Source: Palsa-1400 sp036501625
GTDB taxonomy: Bacteria > Verrucomicrobiota > Verrucomicrobiia > Limisphaerales > Palsa-1400
DNA: 64,000 bases
Direction: 5' to 3'
NCBI GenBank assembly: GCA_036501625.1
Contig: DASXZY010000042.1
Location: 1 to 64,000 of the forward strand
Below the pieces are notes generated by a model that was not told where the DNA came from, did no database searches, and was given only the letters and a program-made list of their open reading frames with translations. Made by a program: the position numbers and the translations under genes. Position 1 is the stretch's first letter, and each line of letters begins with the position of its first letter. Positions 49,401 to 58,100 of this stretch are shown one piece after another.

Positions 49401-49719
49401 AAGGGTCGCCCTTGACGATGACCGGCTTGCCGTTGTCGCGCGCTTGAAAGGCCATGTCCGGGCGGTCCAGGCGCAGCGGAAATTTTTTGGGCTTGCGCGA
49501 GCCTGAATCCGGCCCGTGGCAGTGAAAACAATGTTCGGAGAGAATCGGCCCGATCTGGTTGTTGTAGGAGATTGTGTCGGCGGCCGCCAAAGAGCCGGGA
49601 AGGCCCGCCAACACGGCCGCGCACAATATCCACCGAGGGGCGGAATTGAAAAAATCGCGGCGCCAGAAGGCGCGGTTGCCTCCTTTTTTGCCGCGTGGCC
49701 TAGAACTGGACGAAATCAT
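46498..49719 (-). CDS. PSCyt1-DUF1549-LamG-DUF1553 secreted protein
   Basis: 1073 residues. Signal peptide about 28-47 (WILCAAVLAGLPGSLAAA). Domain order: Planctomycete cytochrome C (about 50-145, CxxCH in HCFHCHGPDSG), DUF1549 (about 165-385, RRLSFDLTGLPPNP, QIAGDMLP and a second CxxCH in CATCHDHKFDP), a LamG/concanavalin-like domain (about 475-665, GRWHHVMAVFDGKREG, LYVDGLEAVVG), then DUF1553 (about 765-1020, NRLGLARWIISRQNPLVARVTVNRLW). It is the upstream partner of DUF1501. Role unknown; the haem motifs and lectin-like insert suggest an oxidoreductase acting on, or bound to, surface carbohydrate. Confidence 0.9.
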   Translation of the reverse strand: MISSSSRPRGKKGGNRAFWRRDFFNSAPRWILCAAVLAGLPGSLAAADTISYNNQIGPILSEHCFHCHGPDSGSRKPKKFPLRLDRPDMAFQARDNGKPVIVKGDPSASELVRRVSATDDDVMPPVSEANPLNSSQIALLREWISQGAKYEKHWSLIPPAKSPVPADGAKWARNPIDNFTAKKMAEHGLAPNPEENRARLYRRLSFDLTGLPPNPKDVEEFARSGSGRTYEKAVDRMLASDASAEQFTRLWLDAVRYADTQGIHLDYARSVWPYRDWVIDAYRSNMPFDQFTIEQIAGDMLPSATEAQKVASGYNRMLETTSEGGAIPEEYAAVYAKDRADTTTAVWLGLTAGCATCHDHKFDPITQKDYYSLTAFFRNNTSSILDGPNGNNLPTLFVPSRQDAAQWAKYEKDIAQTKGAIAARQKEAEPAFKKWMANEKARPAVASIGLNPVLELPLTESNGACAGMDMGKKIEWPGKGDRKAGPFGPAALALGGDIVAQATPVVPRYGQASYGAFIWMEKKPNGSVISRMDSANGYRGWDLFLSEGRPTIHIIDQFPDRALKITANDALKPGRWHHVMAVFDGKREGASAITLYVDGLEAVVGVNNNSLGSNIVADVPLRLGGRTGKDGAADVLSGGRVFLQDVRFYSQALKPDQVARLALGGLARGPAMVKAAEIKDVYLAGYDRPRQKLAAQLAKLEEETEPIRKRGGTTLIMQEKKDEEPFAYVLLRGNYTTKGDKVIATTPASLPPMTADEPHNRLGLARWIISRQNPLVARVTVNRLWSQLFGTGIVETTEDFGVMGARPTDQELLDWLAVEFMDSGWNFRHIVKTIVMSATYRQSEVAPREKMEKDPLNKWLARGPRLRLDAEEIRDQALAASGLLVRTIGGPSVKPYQPEGVWEAVAMKESDTRFYKQGTGADLYRRSLYTYWKRTAPPPNMEILNAPTRETFCTRRDRTDTPLQALVTLNDTQYVEASRHIANLAILASPSFDGRLDNITELLLSRTLAPSDRSLMRKMEGDFLKKYQENPKDAEALLAVGDSAFDKKVPPAELATWTLMASEVLNLDESLTK

Positions 49720-49986
49720 GCAAGCAAGGTCAATAGACGCAAAATGAGCCTCTAATATTCACCCCGCCGCCCAATTGTCACGCAATCTTTCCATTCGGGG
49801 CGCATCATTGTCTCCCAACTCTGCCGCCGGATGCAAGCAAACTTCTGTATATATATCGCCGAAGTTGCCGAAAAACGGCGCTGGCAGCTAAAGTCCGGGC
49901 GGCGGCGGGCCGATATTCCGGGATGGCAGGAAGCAGGCTGGCATTGCGCCGGCGGCATCGATGGCCCGCTTTCCTGCGCGGCTTTT

Positions 49987-51579
49987 GTGAAAAACTGGAC
50001 TATCAAAAAACGAATTGCCCTTGGGTTCGCTTCCATCCTGCTTCTGACCGCTTTGGCCGGAACCGCCGGATTGGGCGCCATCGGGTTTATCCAGCAAAAT
50101 GCCGGAGCCATCGTCAATGACGCCTTGCCGGGAGTGACGCTGGCGGGGAAAACCAAATCCCTGGTGGTTCAGCGCCAGTTGGACTTGATGTGCCACCTTT
50201 CCGCCAAAACTCCCGCGGAAAAGAAGCATTTCGAAGAAGATGCCGCGGCTTGCGCGAGCACCGTCCTCAAATCGCTGGAGGATTTTCAAACGACGGTTTA
50301 TCGCGCCGACGGGCGCCAGGCTTACCAAAAAGTGGCCTTGGCGCGCGACGGTTACAGCGCCCTTTACGAGGAGGCGCTGGCGGACAGCCGCGCGGGCCGC
50401 GCTGATGCCGCCTTGGCCAAAATTACCGACTCTCTGCAACCGGCCTTCTCAGCTTATTTGAAATCGCTCGATGACCTTTTCGAGGCGAACGCGCAGTACG
50501 GCCGCCTGGCCAGCGCGCGGATGCAAAGCGCCACGCGCATGGCTCGTTGGACGGTGACGGGGCTGGCCTTGTTCGCGGTGCTGATGGGCGGATTATTGTC
50601 GTGGGCCACCACGGTGGGGCTTAATCGCCTGCTTTATCGCGTGGCGGAGGAAATCGACCAGGCGTCCGAACAAATTTCTTTGGCTTCCGGCCAGGTTTCA
50701 ACTTCCGGCCAGACCCTCGCCCAGGGCGCCAGCGAGCAAGCGGCGTCGCTGGAGGAAACCAGCGCTTCCCTGGAGGAAATCGCCAGCATGACGCGCCGCA
50801 ACGCCGAACACGCCGATAACGCCAAGAAGCTCGCCGCGCAAACCCGCTTCGCCGCCGATACCGGTTTCAACGACATGCGCGATATGAGCCAGGCCATGGA
50901 CGCCATCAAGAGTTCCAGCGACAACATCGGCAAGATCATCAAGACCATCGACGAGATTGCTTTTCAGACGAACATCCTGGCGTTGAACGCGGCTGTCGAG
51001 GCGGCGCGCGCCGGGGAAGCCGGCATGGGATTCGCGGTGGTGGCAGATGAAGTGCGCAATCTGGCCCAGCGTTCCGCCCAGGCCGCGCGCGAGACGGCCG
51101 ACAAAATTCAAGACTCCATCACCCGCAGCCAGCATGGCGTGGAAATCAGCGCGAAAGTCGCGGCCGGTTTGCGCGAGATTGTCGAGAAGGCCCGCACCGT
51201 CGATGAATTGCTGGGGCAAATCGCGGCCGCATCGGTCGAGCAGAGCCAGGGCATCACGCAGGTCAACTCCGCTGTCAACCAATTAGATCAAGTCACCCAA
51301 ACCAACGCCGGCAGCGCCGAGGAAAACGCCGGCGCGGCGGAAAATTTGAACACACAGGCGGGCGCGCTGCAATCGGCAGTGTCCTCCCTGGCCGCGCTGG
51401 TCGGAGGCCTGGCACGCCCGGCCAATCGCGTGCTTTTGCCGCTCCACGAACAATCCGCGCCAACGCGCGCGGGCTTTCGCGCCAACGGAAACGGCAACGG
51501 ACATGACCGCCGGAGGCCGCTCGCGCGCAAGGCCGCCCAGCCCATGATGGCGGTGGAAGACGGTTTTAAGGAATTCTAA
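49987..51579 (+). CDS. Methyl-accepting chemotaxis protein
   Basis: About 530 residues from the GTG at 49987 (VKNWTIKKRIALGF), chosen because chemoreceptors of this group start just before the first membrane helix; the open frame upstream to 49831 has no receptor character. First helix about 8-28 (ALGFASILLLTALAGTAGL), periplasmic four-helix sensor about 30-175 (MCHLSAKTPAEKKHFEEDA), second helix about 190-212 (WTVTGLALFAVLMGGLLSW), then signalling coiled coil with the hairpin tip IDEIAFQTNILALNAAVEAARAGE and a long C-terminal tail. There is no obvious HAMP domain. It would signal to a CheA kinase elsewhere. Confidence 0.9.
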   Translation: MKNWTIKKRIALGFASILLLTALAGTAGLGAIGFIQQNAGAIVNDALPGVTLAGKTKSLVVQRQLDLMCHLSAKTPAEKKHFEEDAAACASTVLKSLEDFQTTVYRADGRQAYQKVALARDGYSALYEEALADSRAGRADAALAKITDSLQPAFSAYLKSLDDLFEANAQYGRLASARMQSATRMARWTVTGLALFAVLMGGLLSWATTVGLNRLLYRVAEEIDQASEQISLASGQVSTSGQTLAQGASEQAASLEETSASLEEIASMTRRNAEHADNAKKLAAQTRFAADTGFNDMRDMSQAMDAIKSSSDNIGKIIKTIDEIAFQTNILALNAAVEAARAGEAGMGFAVVADEVRNLAQRSAQAARETADKIQDSITRSQHGVEISAKVAAGLREIVEKARTVDELLGQIAAASVEQSQGITQVNSAVNQLDQVTQTNAGSAEENAGAAENLNTQAGALQSAVSSLAALVGGLARPANRVLLPLHEQSAPTRAGFRANGNGNGHDRRRPLARKAAQPMMAVEDGFKEF

Positions 51580-51599
51580 AAAGCGGACCCGGCGTTTTG

Positions 51600-51845
51600 C
51601 CCGCTGCCGTTTCTTTTTTAGCAAGGCCGCGATACCGGCGAGCGCGAGTAAAAAGAGAACCGCGACGCTCGCGCATCAGGCAATAGGCGTGAATCTGCCA
51701 GCGTGTCTTCCGGCAGGCCTCCCCCCAGAGTGGAAAGAAAAAGCCGGCGATCCTCGTTATCGCGGAAGATGTCTTCACGCCGGTCGCCGCGATTGAGCGC
51801 GTGATAAATGGCTCCGGCATATTCGATGCGCAACGGGCGCGGCAT
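51600..51845 (-). pseudogene. REP-associated tyrosine transposase (RAYT) remnant
   Basis: From ATG 51845 the first 40 residues read RPLRIEYAGAIYHALNRGDR and EDIFRDNEDRRLFLSTLG, the N-terminus of RAYT/Y1 transposases. A frameshift in a run of Gs (about 51720-51727) moves the continuation GEACRKTRWQIHAYCLM into another frame. After this the HxH motif expected at MPNHFH is missing and the sequence jumps to a C-terminal-like RRGSLFTRARRYRGLAKKE before stopping. So at least one frameshift and one deletion; inactive. Confidence 0.75.
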
Positions 51846-51921
51846 AGAGCCATTTTTTTTGCATCGCCAGTGCGCCTGCAAGAACAAAGCGCAAAAAGTG
51901 AGGACTGACACGAAATGGCGC

Positions 51922-52374
51922 TTATTCAACTCCCGTGGCGAGGTTTTTCCTCTCTTTGGCCGCGCGAAGAAGCATCGCCGTGAGACCAATAACCATGCCA
52001 GCATACAAGCCTAGATGAGTCCACCAGACTTGCCGAAACCGGCTGATCTTTCCAGCGTCAAGCAGAGTGTCCAATTGCGCAGAGAATCGGGCCGGATCAA
52101 ATTTGGAAAACCCAAGCGGCAAGGCAATGCCGCAGAGAATCGCCCCGGTGATAGGCATCCATAGCATTCGCAACAGGCGCGAACATTTGCCCGGAGGATG
52201 CGCTGATTTTCTCCGGCTGGCATATAAGCAAATTGCGCCTCCAATTACCCCGGCGGAGAACCCAACTTGCAGTCCGAGCAGCCCGGCCTGCAATCGCAAG
52301 TCCGGGCCTTCCTCCAAACCCTTCCCCAAAGTGAAATACTCCGGAGAAAGCAAGGAAGTAATCAGATCATTCAC
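51922..52374 (-). CDS. Small membrane protein of unknown function
   Basis: 150 residues with about three membrane segments: about 36-54 (VGFSAGVIGGAICLYASR), 71-90 (LWMPITGAILCGIALPLGF) and 121-138 (THLGLYAGMVIGLTAMLL). Short basic loops between them. No family recognised. It lies between the RAYT remnant and polX on the same strand. Confidence 0.55.
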   Translation of the reverse strand: MNDLITSLLSPEYFTLGKGLEEGPDLRLQAGLLGLQVGFSAGVIGGAICLYASRRKSAHPPGKCSRLLRMLWMPITGAILCGIALPLGFSKFDPARFSAQLDTLLDAGKISRFRQVWWTHLGLYAGMVIGLTAMLLRAAKERKNLATGVE

Positions 52375-52481
52375 AAATCCGATGGTGGCTCCAACCGCGC
52401 CGGTGGACAGTCGCCGATTCGTTTATAATTGCTGCAAACACGTGCCGGCCTCATTCCTGACTTTTTGCACTTTTGACGATT

Positions 52482-54254
52482 TCAGGGCTTGGCCCGCTGG
52501 CGTTTCTTTTTCAGTTCTTCGCGGAGTTTCTTCAGCGGGAGCGTGTTGATGACGTCTCCGGCTTCCAGCCAGCCTTTGCGGGCGACACCGGCGCCGAGGC
52601 GCAGGAATGGCGCGTGCTCGTTGCGATGCGCGTCGCAATTGATGGCACACTTGACGCCTTTGTCCTTGGCGCGATGCCAGAGGCGCCAATCCATGTCCAG
52701 CCGCGCCGGATTGGCGTTCAACTCGATCCAAGTGCCGTTAGCCGCGCAGGCGTCGATCACGGCCGCCTGATTGATTTTGAAGGCCTCGCGCTCGAGCAAG
52801 AGGCGTCCTGTCAAATGGCCTAAAATGTGAACGAACGGATTCTCCACGGCCGCGATAACTCGCCTGGTCATCTCCTCTTCGCTCTGCGTAAAACCCTGAT
52901 GCACGCTGGCCACGACCACGTCCAGTTCCGCCAGCAGGCTGTCCTCAAAATCAAGGCCGGTTGATAAAATATCGACCTCGGCGCCCGTCAATAATTGGAA
53001 ATCAATGCCCTCGCCGGCCAGCTTTTCATTGACAGCGCGGACGGCCGCGAGCTGCTCCCGCAGGCGCTCCGGTTGCAGCCCGTTCGCTTGAAAGGAGGAC
53101 TTGGAATGATCGGTGATGGCCCAGTAAGCGCAGCCCAGCTCCATCATGTGGCGGGCGATTTCTTCGAGCGAGCCGCGGCCATCGCTCCAGTTGGAATGAT
53201 TATGGAGCGAGCCTTTTAATTGCGTCCATTCCAGCAGGCGGGGAATTTTGTTTTTCTCGGCGGCGTCGAATTCCCCGGCGTCCTCGCGCAGTTCCGGCGG
53301 AATGAAGGCCAGGCCGAGCTTCTGAAAAACCTCCTCCTCTGTGGGGCAGGAGACGAGCAATTTGGGATCGCGCGTTTCCACGTCGGAATGGAACAGGCCG
53401 TATTCGTTGAGGCGCAAACCGCGCTGGATGGCGCGCTGGCGCATGACGATGTTGTGTTCCTTGCTGCCGGTGAAATAGAGCAGCGCGAAGGGGAACTCGG
53501 CGTCGCTGACCACGCGCAAATCGGCCTGGACGCCGCCGGTGAGAATCACGCTGGCCTTGGTCTCGCCTTTGGCCGAGATGCTCAGGACGCCCGGCTGCTT
53601 CGTGAAAAAATCAATCACAGCGGCGGGATTTTTGGAGGAGGCCAGAAAATCGCAATCGCCGATAATTTCCTTGCAGCGCCGCAGGCTGCCAGCCGTGCCG
53701 CAGCGCGTGACATCCGGGTGCGCGCGCAAGCTTTCCAGGATCGGCTCGGCCGCGGAAAGGGCGGCGCCGAGCAAATGGCGCGAGGCGTATTGGCGGCGAA
53801 ACTGGATGCCTTCGAGAATTTTGCTTTGCGTTTTTTCACCGAAGCCGTCCAGCACGGACACCTTGCCATCCTGGCAGGCTTTTTCCAATTGCTCAACGGA
53901 GACCAGGCCGAGCTTGTCGTTGAGGGCCTTGATTTTCTTGGGGCCTAAGCCGGGAATTTGCAGCATGTCCAGCAAGCCGGGCGGGACGGACGCCTTGAGT
54001 TCATCGTAATAAGCCAGCTTGCCGGTCGCGGCCAGTTCGGTGATTTTCTTTTGCAGGGCCTCGCCGATGCCCTTGATGTCGCCGAGCCGGTCTTCGGCGA
54101 TGATTTTTTCGAGCGGCTCGTCCAGGCTTTCCAATGTGCGCGCGGCGTTGGCGTAGGCGCGGGTTTTGAAGACGACTTCGCCCTTGAGTTCCAGCAGGGT
54201 CCCGATCTCCGAGAGAATTTCCGCGATTTGTTCTTTCGTCATCGGCTCCAGCAT
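52482..54254 (-). CDS. polX: DNA polymerase/3'-5' exonuclease PolX
   Basis: About 590 residues from ATG 54254 (54242 also possible); the much longer open frame upstream is a shadow of thiD. Helix-hairpin-helix start (GDIKGIGEALQKKI, IPGLGPKKIKALND), polymerase X palm with catalytic GSLRRCKEIIGDCDFLA and third aspartate in GGVQADLRVV, then PHP domain: LHNHSNWSDGRGSLEEI, AITDHSKS, LTGAEVDIL, VVASVHQGF, HILGHLTGRL and NCDAHRNE, the metal-binding set of the exonuclease. It acts in base-excision repair gap filling. Complete by length. Confidence 0.92.
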   Translation of the reverse strand: MLEPMTKEQIAEILSEIGTLLELKGEVVFKTRAYANAARTLESLDEPLEKIIAEDRLGDIKGIGEALQKKITELAATGKLAYYDELKASVPPGLLDMLQIPGLGPKKIKALNDKLGLVSVEQLEKACQDGKVSVLDGFGEKTQSKILEGIQFRRQYASRHLLGAALSAAEPILESLRAHPDVTRCGTAGSLRRCKEIIGDCDFLASSKNPAAVIDFFTKQPGVLSISAKGETKASVILTGGVQADLRVVSDAEFPFALLYFTGSKEHNIVMRQRAIQRGLRLNEYGLFHSDVETRDPKLLVSCPTEEEVFQKLGLAFIPPELREDAGEFDAAEKNKIPRLLEWTQLKGSLHNHSNWSDGRGSLEEIARHMMELGCAYWAITDHSKSSFQANGLQPERLREQLAAVRAVNEKLAGEGIDFQLLTGAEVDILSTGLDFEDSLLAELDVVVASVHQGFTQSEEEMTRRVIAAVENPFVHILGHLTGRLLLEREAFKINQAAVIDACAANGTWIELNANPARLDMDWRLWHRAKDKGVKCAINCDAHRNEHAPFLRLGAGVARKGWLEAGDVINTLPLKKLREELKKKRQRAKP

Positions 54255-54314
54255 AACGGAATGGGTGCCGGATAAAAGTTGGAAAATTCGCGCGGCGCTC
54301 GGTAGTCTTTTGGC

Positions 54315-55070
54315 GTGCGCGACCCGGAAATTCCCGCGGCCCTGACCATCGCCGGCTCCGATAGCGGCGGGGAAGCGGGCTTGCAGGCGGACTTGAAAAC
54401 ATTCGACCGGCTCCGCGTGCATGGCGCCTGCGTGGTGACTTGCGTGACCGCGCAAAATCAAAGGGCCGTTTCGCGCCTTGAGCCGTGTTCGCCGCGCATG
54501 GTGCGGGCGCAATTGGAAGCCGCCGCCTCCGCGCTGCCCGTGGCCGCCGCCAAAACGGGAATGCTCTACTCGGCCGCCATCACGCGCGAAACGGCTGCGT
54601 TCTTCAAGGAGAGCCGTTCCATCCCGCTGGTGGTCGATCCGGTCATGGTCTCGACGAGCGGACGGCGGCTGTTGCAGCCGGACGGTGTGCGCGCCTTGCA
54701 ACGGGAATTGCTGCCGCTGGCGGCGCTGGTGACGCCAAACGTTTCCGAAGCGGAGATTTTGGCGGGCATGGAAATCGAGTCGCCGGAGGATTTGCGCACG
54801 GCGGCGCGAAAGATCAGCCGGGAGTTTGGCTGCGCCGCGCTGGCTAAGGGCGGACATCTGAGCGGGACGGGCGCTGCGGTTGATTTTCTTTGCAGCAAGG
54901 AGGGGGAATGGATGTTTTCCGCGCCGCGCGTTCGCGCCGCGGGATTGCATGGAACCGGCTGCACTTATTCGGCGGCGATAACGGCGTGGCTGGCGCGCGG
55001 GCGGTCACTGGCCCAGGCCGTGAAACTGGCGAAGGAATTTATTACGCGAATGATCTCTGACGTTTCTTAA
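54315..55070 (+). CDS. thiD: Hydroxymethylpyrimidine (phosphate) kinase
   Basis: 251 residues from GTG 54315. Ribokinase-like fold: ALTIAGSDSGGEAGLQADLKTF at the start, VVTCVTAQN, AAAKTGMLYS, VVDPVMVSTSGRRLL, VTPNVSEAEILAGM, ALAKGGHLSG and the anion-hole GLHGTGCTYSAAITAWLA with its catalytic aspartate replaced by cysteine-adjacent GTGCTYS, as is normal in ThiD. It phosphorylates HMP and HMP-P for thiamine synthesis. Divergent from polX; ends within the left arm of a terminator-like inverted repeat. Confidence 0.9.
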   Translation: MRDPEIPAALTIAGSDSGGEAGLQADLKTFDRLRVHGACVVTCVTAQNQRAVSRLEPCSPRMVRAQLEAAASALPVAAAKTGMLYSAAITRETAAFFKESRSIPLVVDPVMVSTSGRRLLQPDGVRALQRELLPLAALVTPNVSEAEILAGMEIESPEDLRTAARKISREFGCAALAKGGHLSGTGAAVDFLCSKEGEWMFSAPRVRAAGLHGTGCTYSAAITAWLARGRSLAQAVKLAKEFITRMISDVS

Positions 55071-55131
55071 TCCTGCTCGCATTCCTAATACTCAGAAGAG
55101 ATTAAGATTAAGATTACGAGCAAGATTAAGA
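55065..55131. terminator. Long inverted repeat between convergent genes
   Basis: Arms TCTTAATCCTGCTCG (55065-55079) and CGAGCAAGATTAAGA (55117-55131) pair at 14 of 15 positions, with further GATTAAGATTA copies in the 37-base loop. The left arm includes the thiD stop codon, and the right arm runs into TTTTT, which suits rightward termination of thiD; the hairpin also lies just past the end of the convergent kinase gene. Shares TCTTAATC/GATTAAGA with the repeat at 44943. Confidence 0.65.
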
Positions 55132-55134
55132 TTT

Positions 55135-58100
55135 TTAGCCGTCCAGGCAGTCTCGGACGGTCTTGGCGAGGACGTGGGGTTGGTAGGGCTTGGGCAGGAA
55201 ATGGATTCCCCGCCCAAATTGCCCGTTGCGGCCCAGCAAATCGACGCTGTAGCCGCTGCTGTAAACGACCTTGAGTTCGGGGCGCTGGGCTTGCAGTTGC
55301 TCGGCCAGTTCCCAGCCGGAGATGCCCTCCGGCATCATCATATCGGTCAATAACAAATCAATCTCATCGGATTGCGTCCGCCAGACTTCCAAGGCTTCCT
55401 TGCCGTGGCTGGCTTGCAGGACGCGATATCCGTAATGGCGCAACAGGCTGGAGACGAGTTCGCGCAAGTTCAAGTCGTCCTCGACCACCAGAATGGTTTC
55501 GTGCCCGCCGGGGCTGGTTTTGGCCGGGCGCGCTGCCTCTTCCGATGCCGCGGGGGCCTGGGAAAGCGGCAGGATTGTTTTGAAGACCGAGCCTTGGCCG
55601 ATCTCGCTTGCGACCTCAATCCAGCCTTGGTGATGTTTGACAATGGCGTAAGCGGTGGCCAGTCCCAGGCCGGTGCCTTTGCCAACTTCCTTGGTCGTAA
55701 AGAACGGCTCGAAAATCCTATTGACCGTCGCCTTGGACATCCCCGTGCCGGTGTCGGCCACGGCCAGGCAGGCGAAGTCGCCGCAACGGGCGTCGGGTCG
55801 CTGCTGCGCGTAGGCGGCGTCGATTTCGACCGTCCCAGTTTTCACGGCCAGGCGGCCGCCATGCGGCATGGCGTCGCGGGCGTTGAGGGCCATGTTGACG
55901 ATGATCTGCTCGATCATGCCGGCATCGGCGTAGATGGGAAGCGGCGCGCTGCCGCATTCCAATTTGAGCGTGATCGTTTCACCGAGGAGCCGGTGCAGCA
56001 TTTGCGCGGCGCCGCGGACGACTTCATTCAAATCCACATGGCGCAATTGCATGACCTGCTTGCGGCTGAAGGTGAGCAATTGCTTGGTCAAAGTCGCCGC
56101 CTGGCCCGCCGCGCCGGTGATTTGCGTCAGCGACGCCCGCATGTCTTCCGAAAAATTGGATTCAGACAGGATGAGGCCGGCATGGCCTTGAATGATCGTC
56201 AGGATATTGTTGAAATCGTGCGCCACGCCGGCCGCCAGTTGGCCGACGGCTTCCATTTTTTGCGAATGGCGCAATTGCGCCTCCAAGTTCAGGCGCTCGG
56301 TCATGTCATGCACAATGACGAGAATGACCGGGTCGCCGGAAAAATCGAGGCACTCGACTGAAAGGAGAACATCGCGCAGGACGCCGTCTTTGGTGCGGAG
56401 GCGGCAGGAAAAATCGCGCACCGATTTGGAGTCGCGCAGCTCCTGCAACATGCGCAAACGCAATTCAGGGTCGGGCCAGATGCCCAGTTTGAGAGCGGTC
56501 TGGCCCAGCATCTCCCCGCGCTTGTAACCGAACAAGCGGAGCATGCTCTCGTTGACATCCAGGTAAATGCCCTGCTCGAACGTGCTCAACGACATGGGCA
56601 TCGGGCTGGAGCGGAAGGCCTGGGAAAAACGCTCTTCCGACCGGCGCAGCGATTCCTGGGCCTGGATTCGCTCCAGCGTCGCGGAGCTAAAGTCGGCCAA
56701 AGTCTGGAGCACGGCCAAGTCATCCTGCTTGTAGGCGTGCTCGGTGTAGCTTTGCACGGAAAGGCAGCCAATGACTTTGGAGCCGCTGCGGATCGGGGTA
56801 AACAGGCGTGAAGCCGTCGGCTGGGAACAGACGCCAAAGGAGACGAAGGCCGGCTGAGTTGGAGAGGCTGGCCCCTGCACCCACTCCGCGCCATGTTCGA
56901 TGATGCGTTTGTCGCGCGGAGTCACTTCGCGGTAGAGGCCAAAAACCTGCGTGCGCTTTCCGTCCACCACGTCATATAGCAGAATCGGGACGGTGTAACG
57001 GTAATCGGGCGTGTAGAGTTGCAGGTAGGCGGCGTCCCAGCCCAGAAGCTGGTCCGCGAGGTCCAGCACCGCCTGGGCGGCTGTAGTGGAGGAATTGGCC
57101 GCGCTCAATTGCTGGCCGAGATGGGAAAGCTGGCGGGCGCGGTTCTCCGCCTGGCGGCGTTCGGCGATTTCCCGTTCGAGCCGGGCCACCGCTTCGGACA
57201 ATTGGGCCGTGCGCTCCTTGATCTTGCGCTCCAGTTCCTCCCGGGCCTTGAGCAGAGCGTCCTCCGCCTTGCGCCGCTCGGTGATGTCCAGCGAAAAGGC
57301 AATGACTCCGGCCACGTTGCCTTCGGCATCCTGATAGGGAACCTTGTCCGTTTGCAGCCAGCGCAATTCGCCATTGGCCCGTTGCAGGAGCTGGATGAAA
57401 CCGAGCTTGGGCTGGCCGGAGTTGATGATCTCCATGTCCTCGCGAAAATACTGGTCGGCAAAACGCGGGCTTAACTCGGAGACCATGTGACCCTCGATGT
57501 CCGTGGCCGGCAGGCCGACCAACTCGGCGCGAAATTTGTTGACGCGCAGGATGCGATTGTTTTTGTCCTTGTAAGTGATGGCGGCGGGGACGGAATTGAA
57601 AATGATGCGCGCTTCCTCTTCGAGTTTGCGCAGGCGCAGATTGGCCTCGGTCAATTCAGCCGTCCGCTCGGCCACGCGGGACTCCAATTCGTCATGGGCC
57701 TCCTGCAATTCCTGGCCGGTGCGGATGCGCTCGAGCGCGCCGCCGCAATGGTCGGCCGCCGCTTGCAGCGACTTGAGCTTGGCCTCGTCGTAAAAGCGCG
57801 CGGTGTAGCTTTGCACCGAGAGAATGCCGATGATGCGGCTGCTGTCGCGCAGCGGCACGAACATGAGCGAAGCGGATGGGCGCGATTTATTGCCGAAGGG
57901 CACCAGGGACGGGCCGTCCGGGGCGGGGGCTTCCTCCCGCAGAAGCAGCTTGGCGCCGTGCTGGACAATCTCCCGCGCCATGGCCGTCGGTTTGCCGGAA
58001 ACATAGCCGCTTTCGACATCGACGCGCTGGCCGTCGATGGTGTCAATATTGATGACCGGCTCCATCAGGTCGCGCTCGGCCGAGTAAAGATTGAGGTAAA

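Noticed and set aside
49831..49986. Possible c-di-GMP riboswitch upstream of the chemoreceptor
   Set aside because: The region has GC-rich hairpins, but I could not match the conserved GEMM core segments or tetraloop-receptor sequence.
54255..54950. N-terminal extension of PolX to 822 residues
   Set aside because: Lies antisense over thiD and is arginine-rich; the PolX family starts near 54254.
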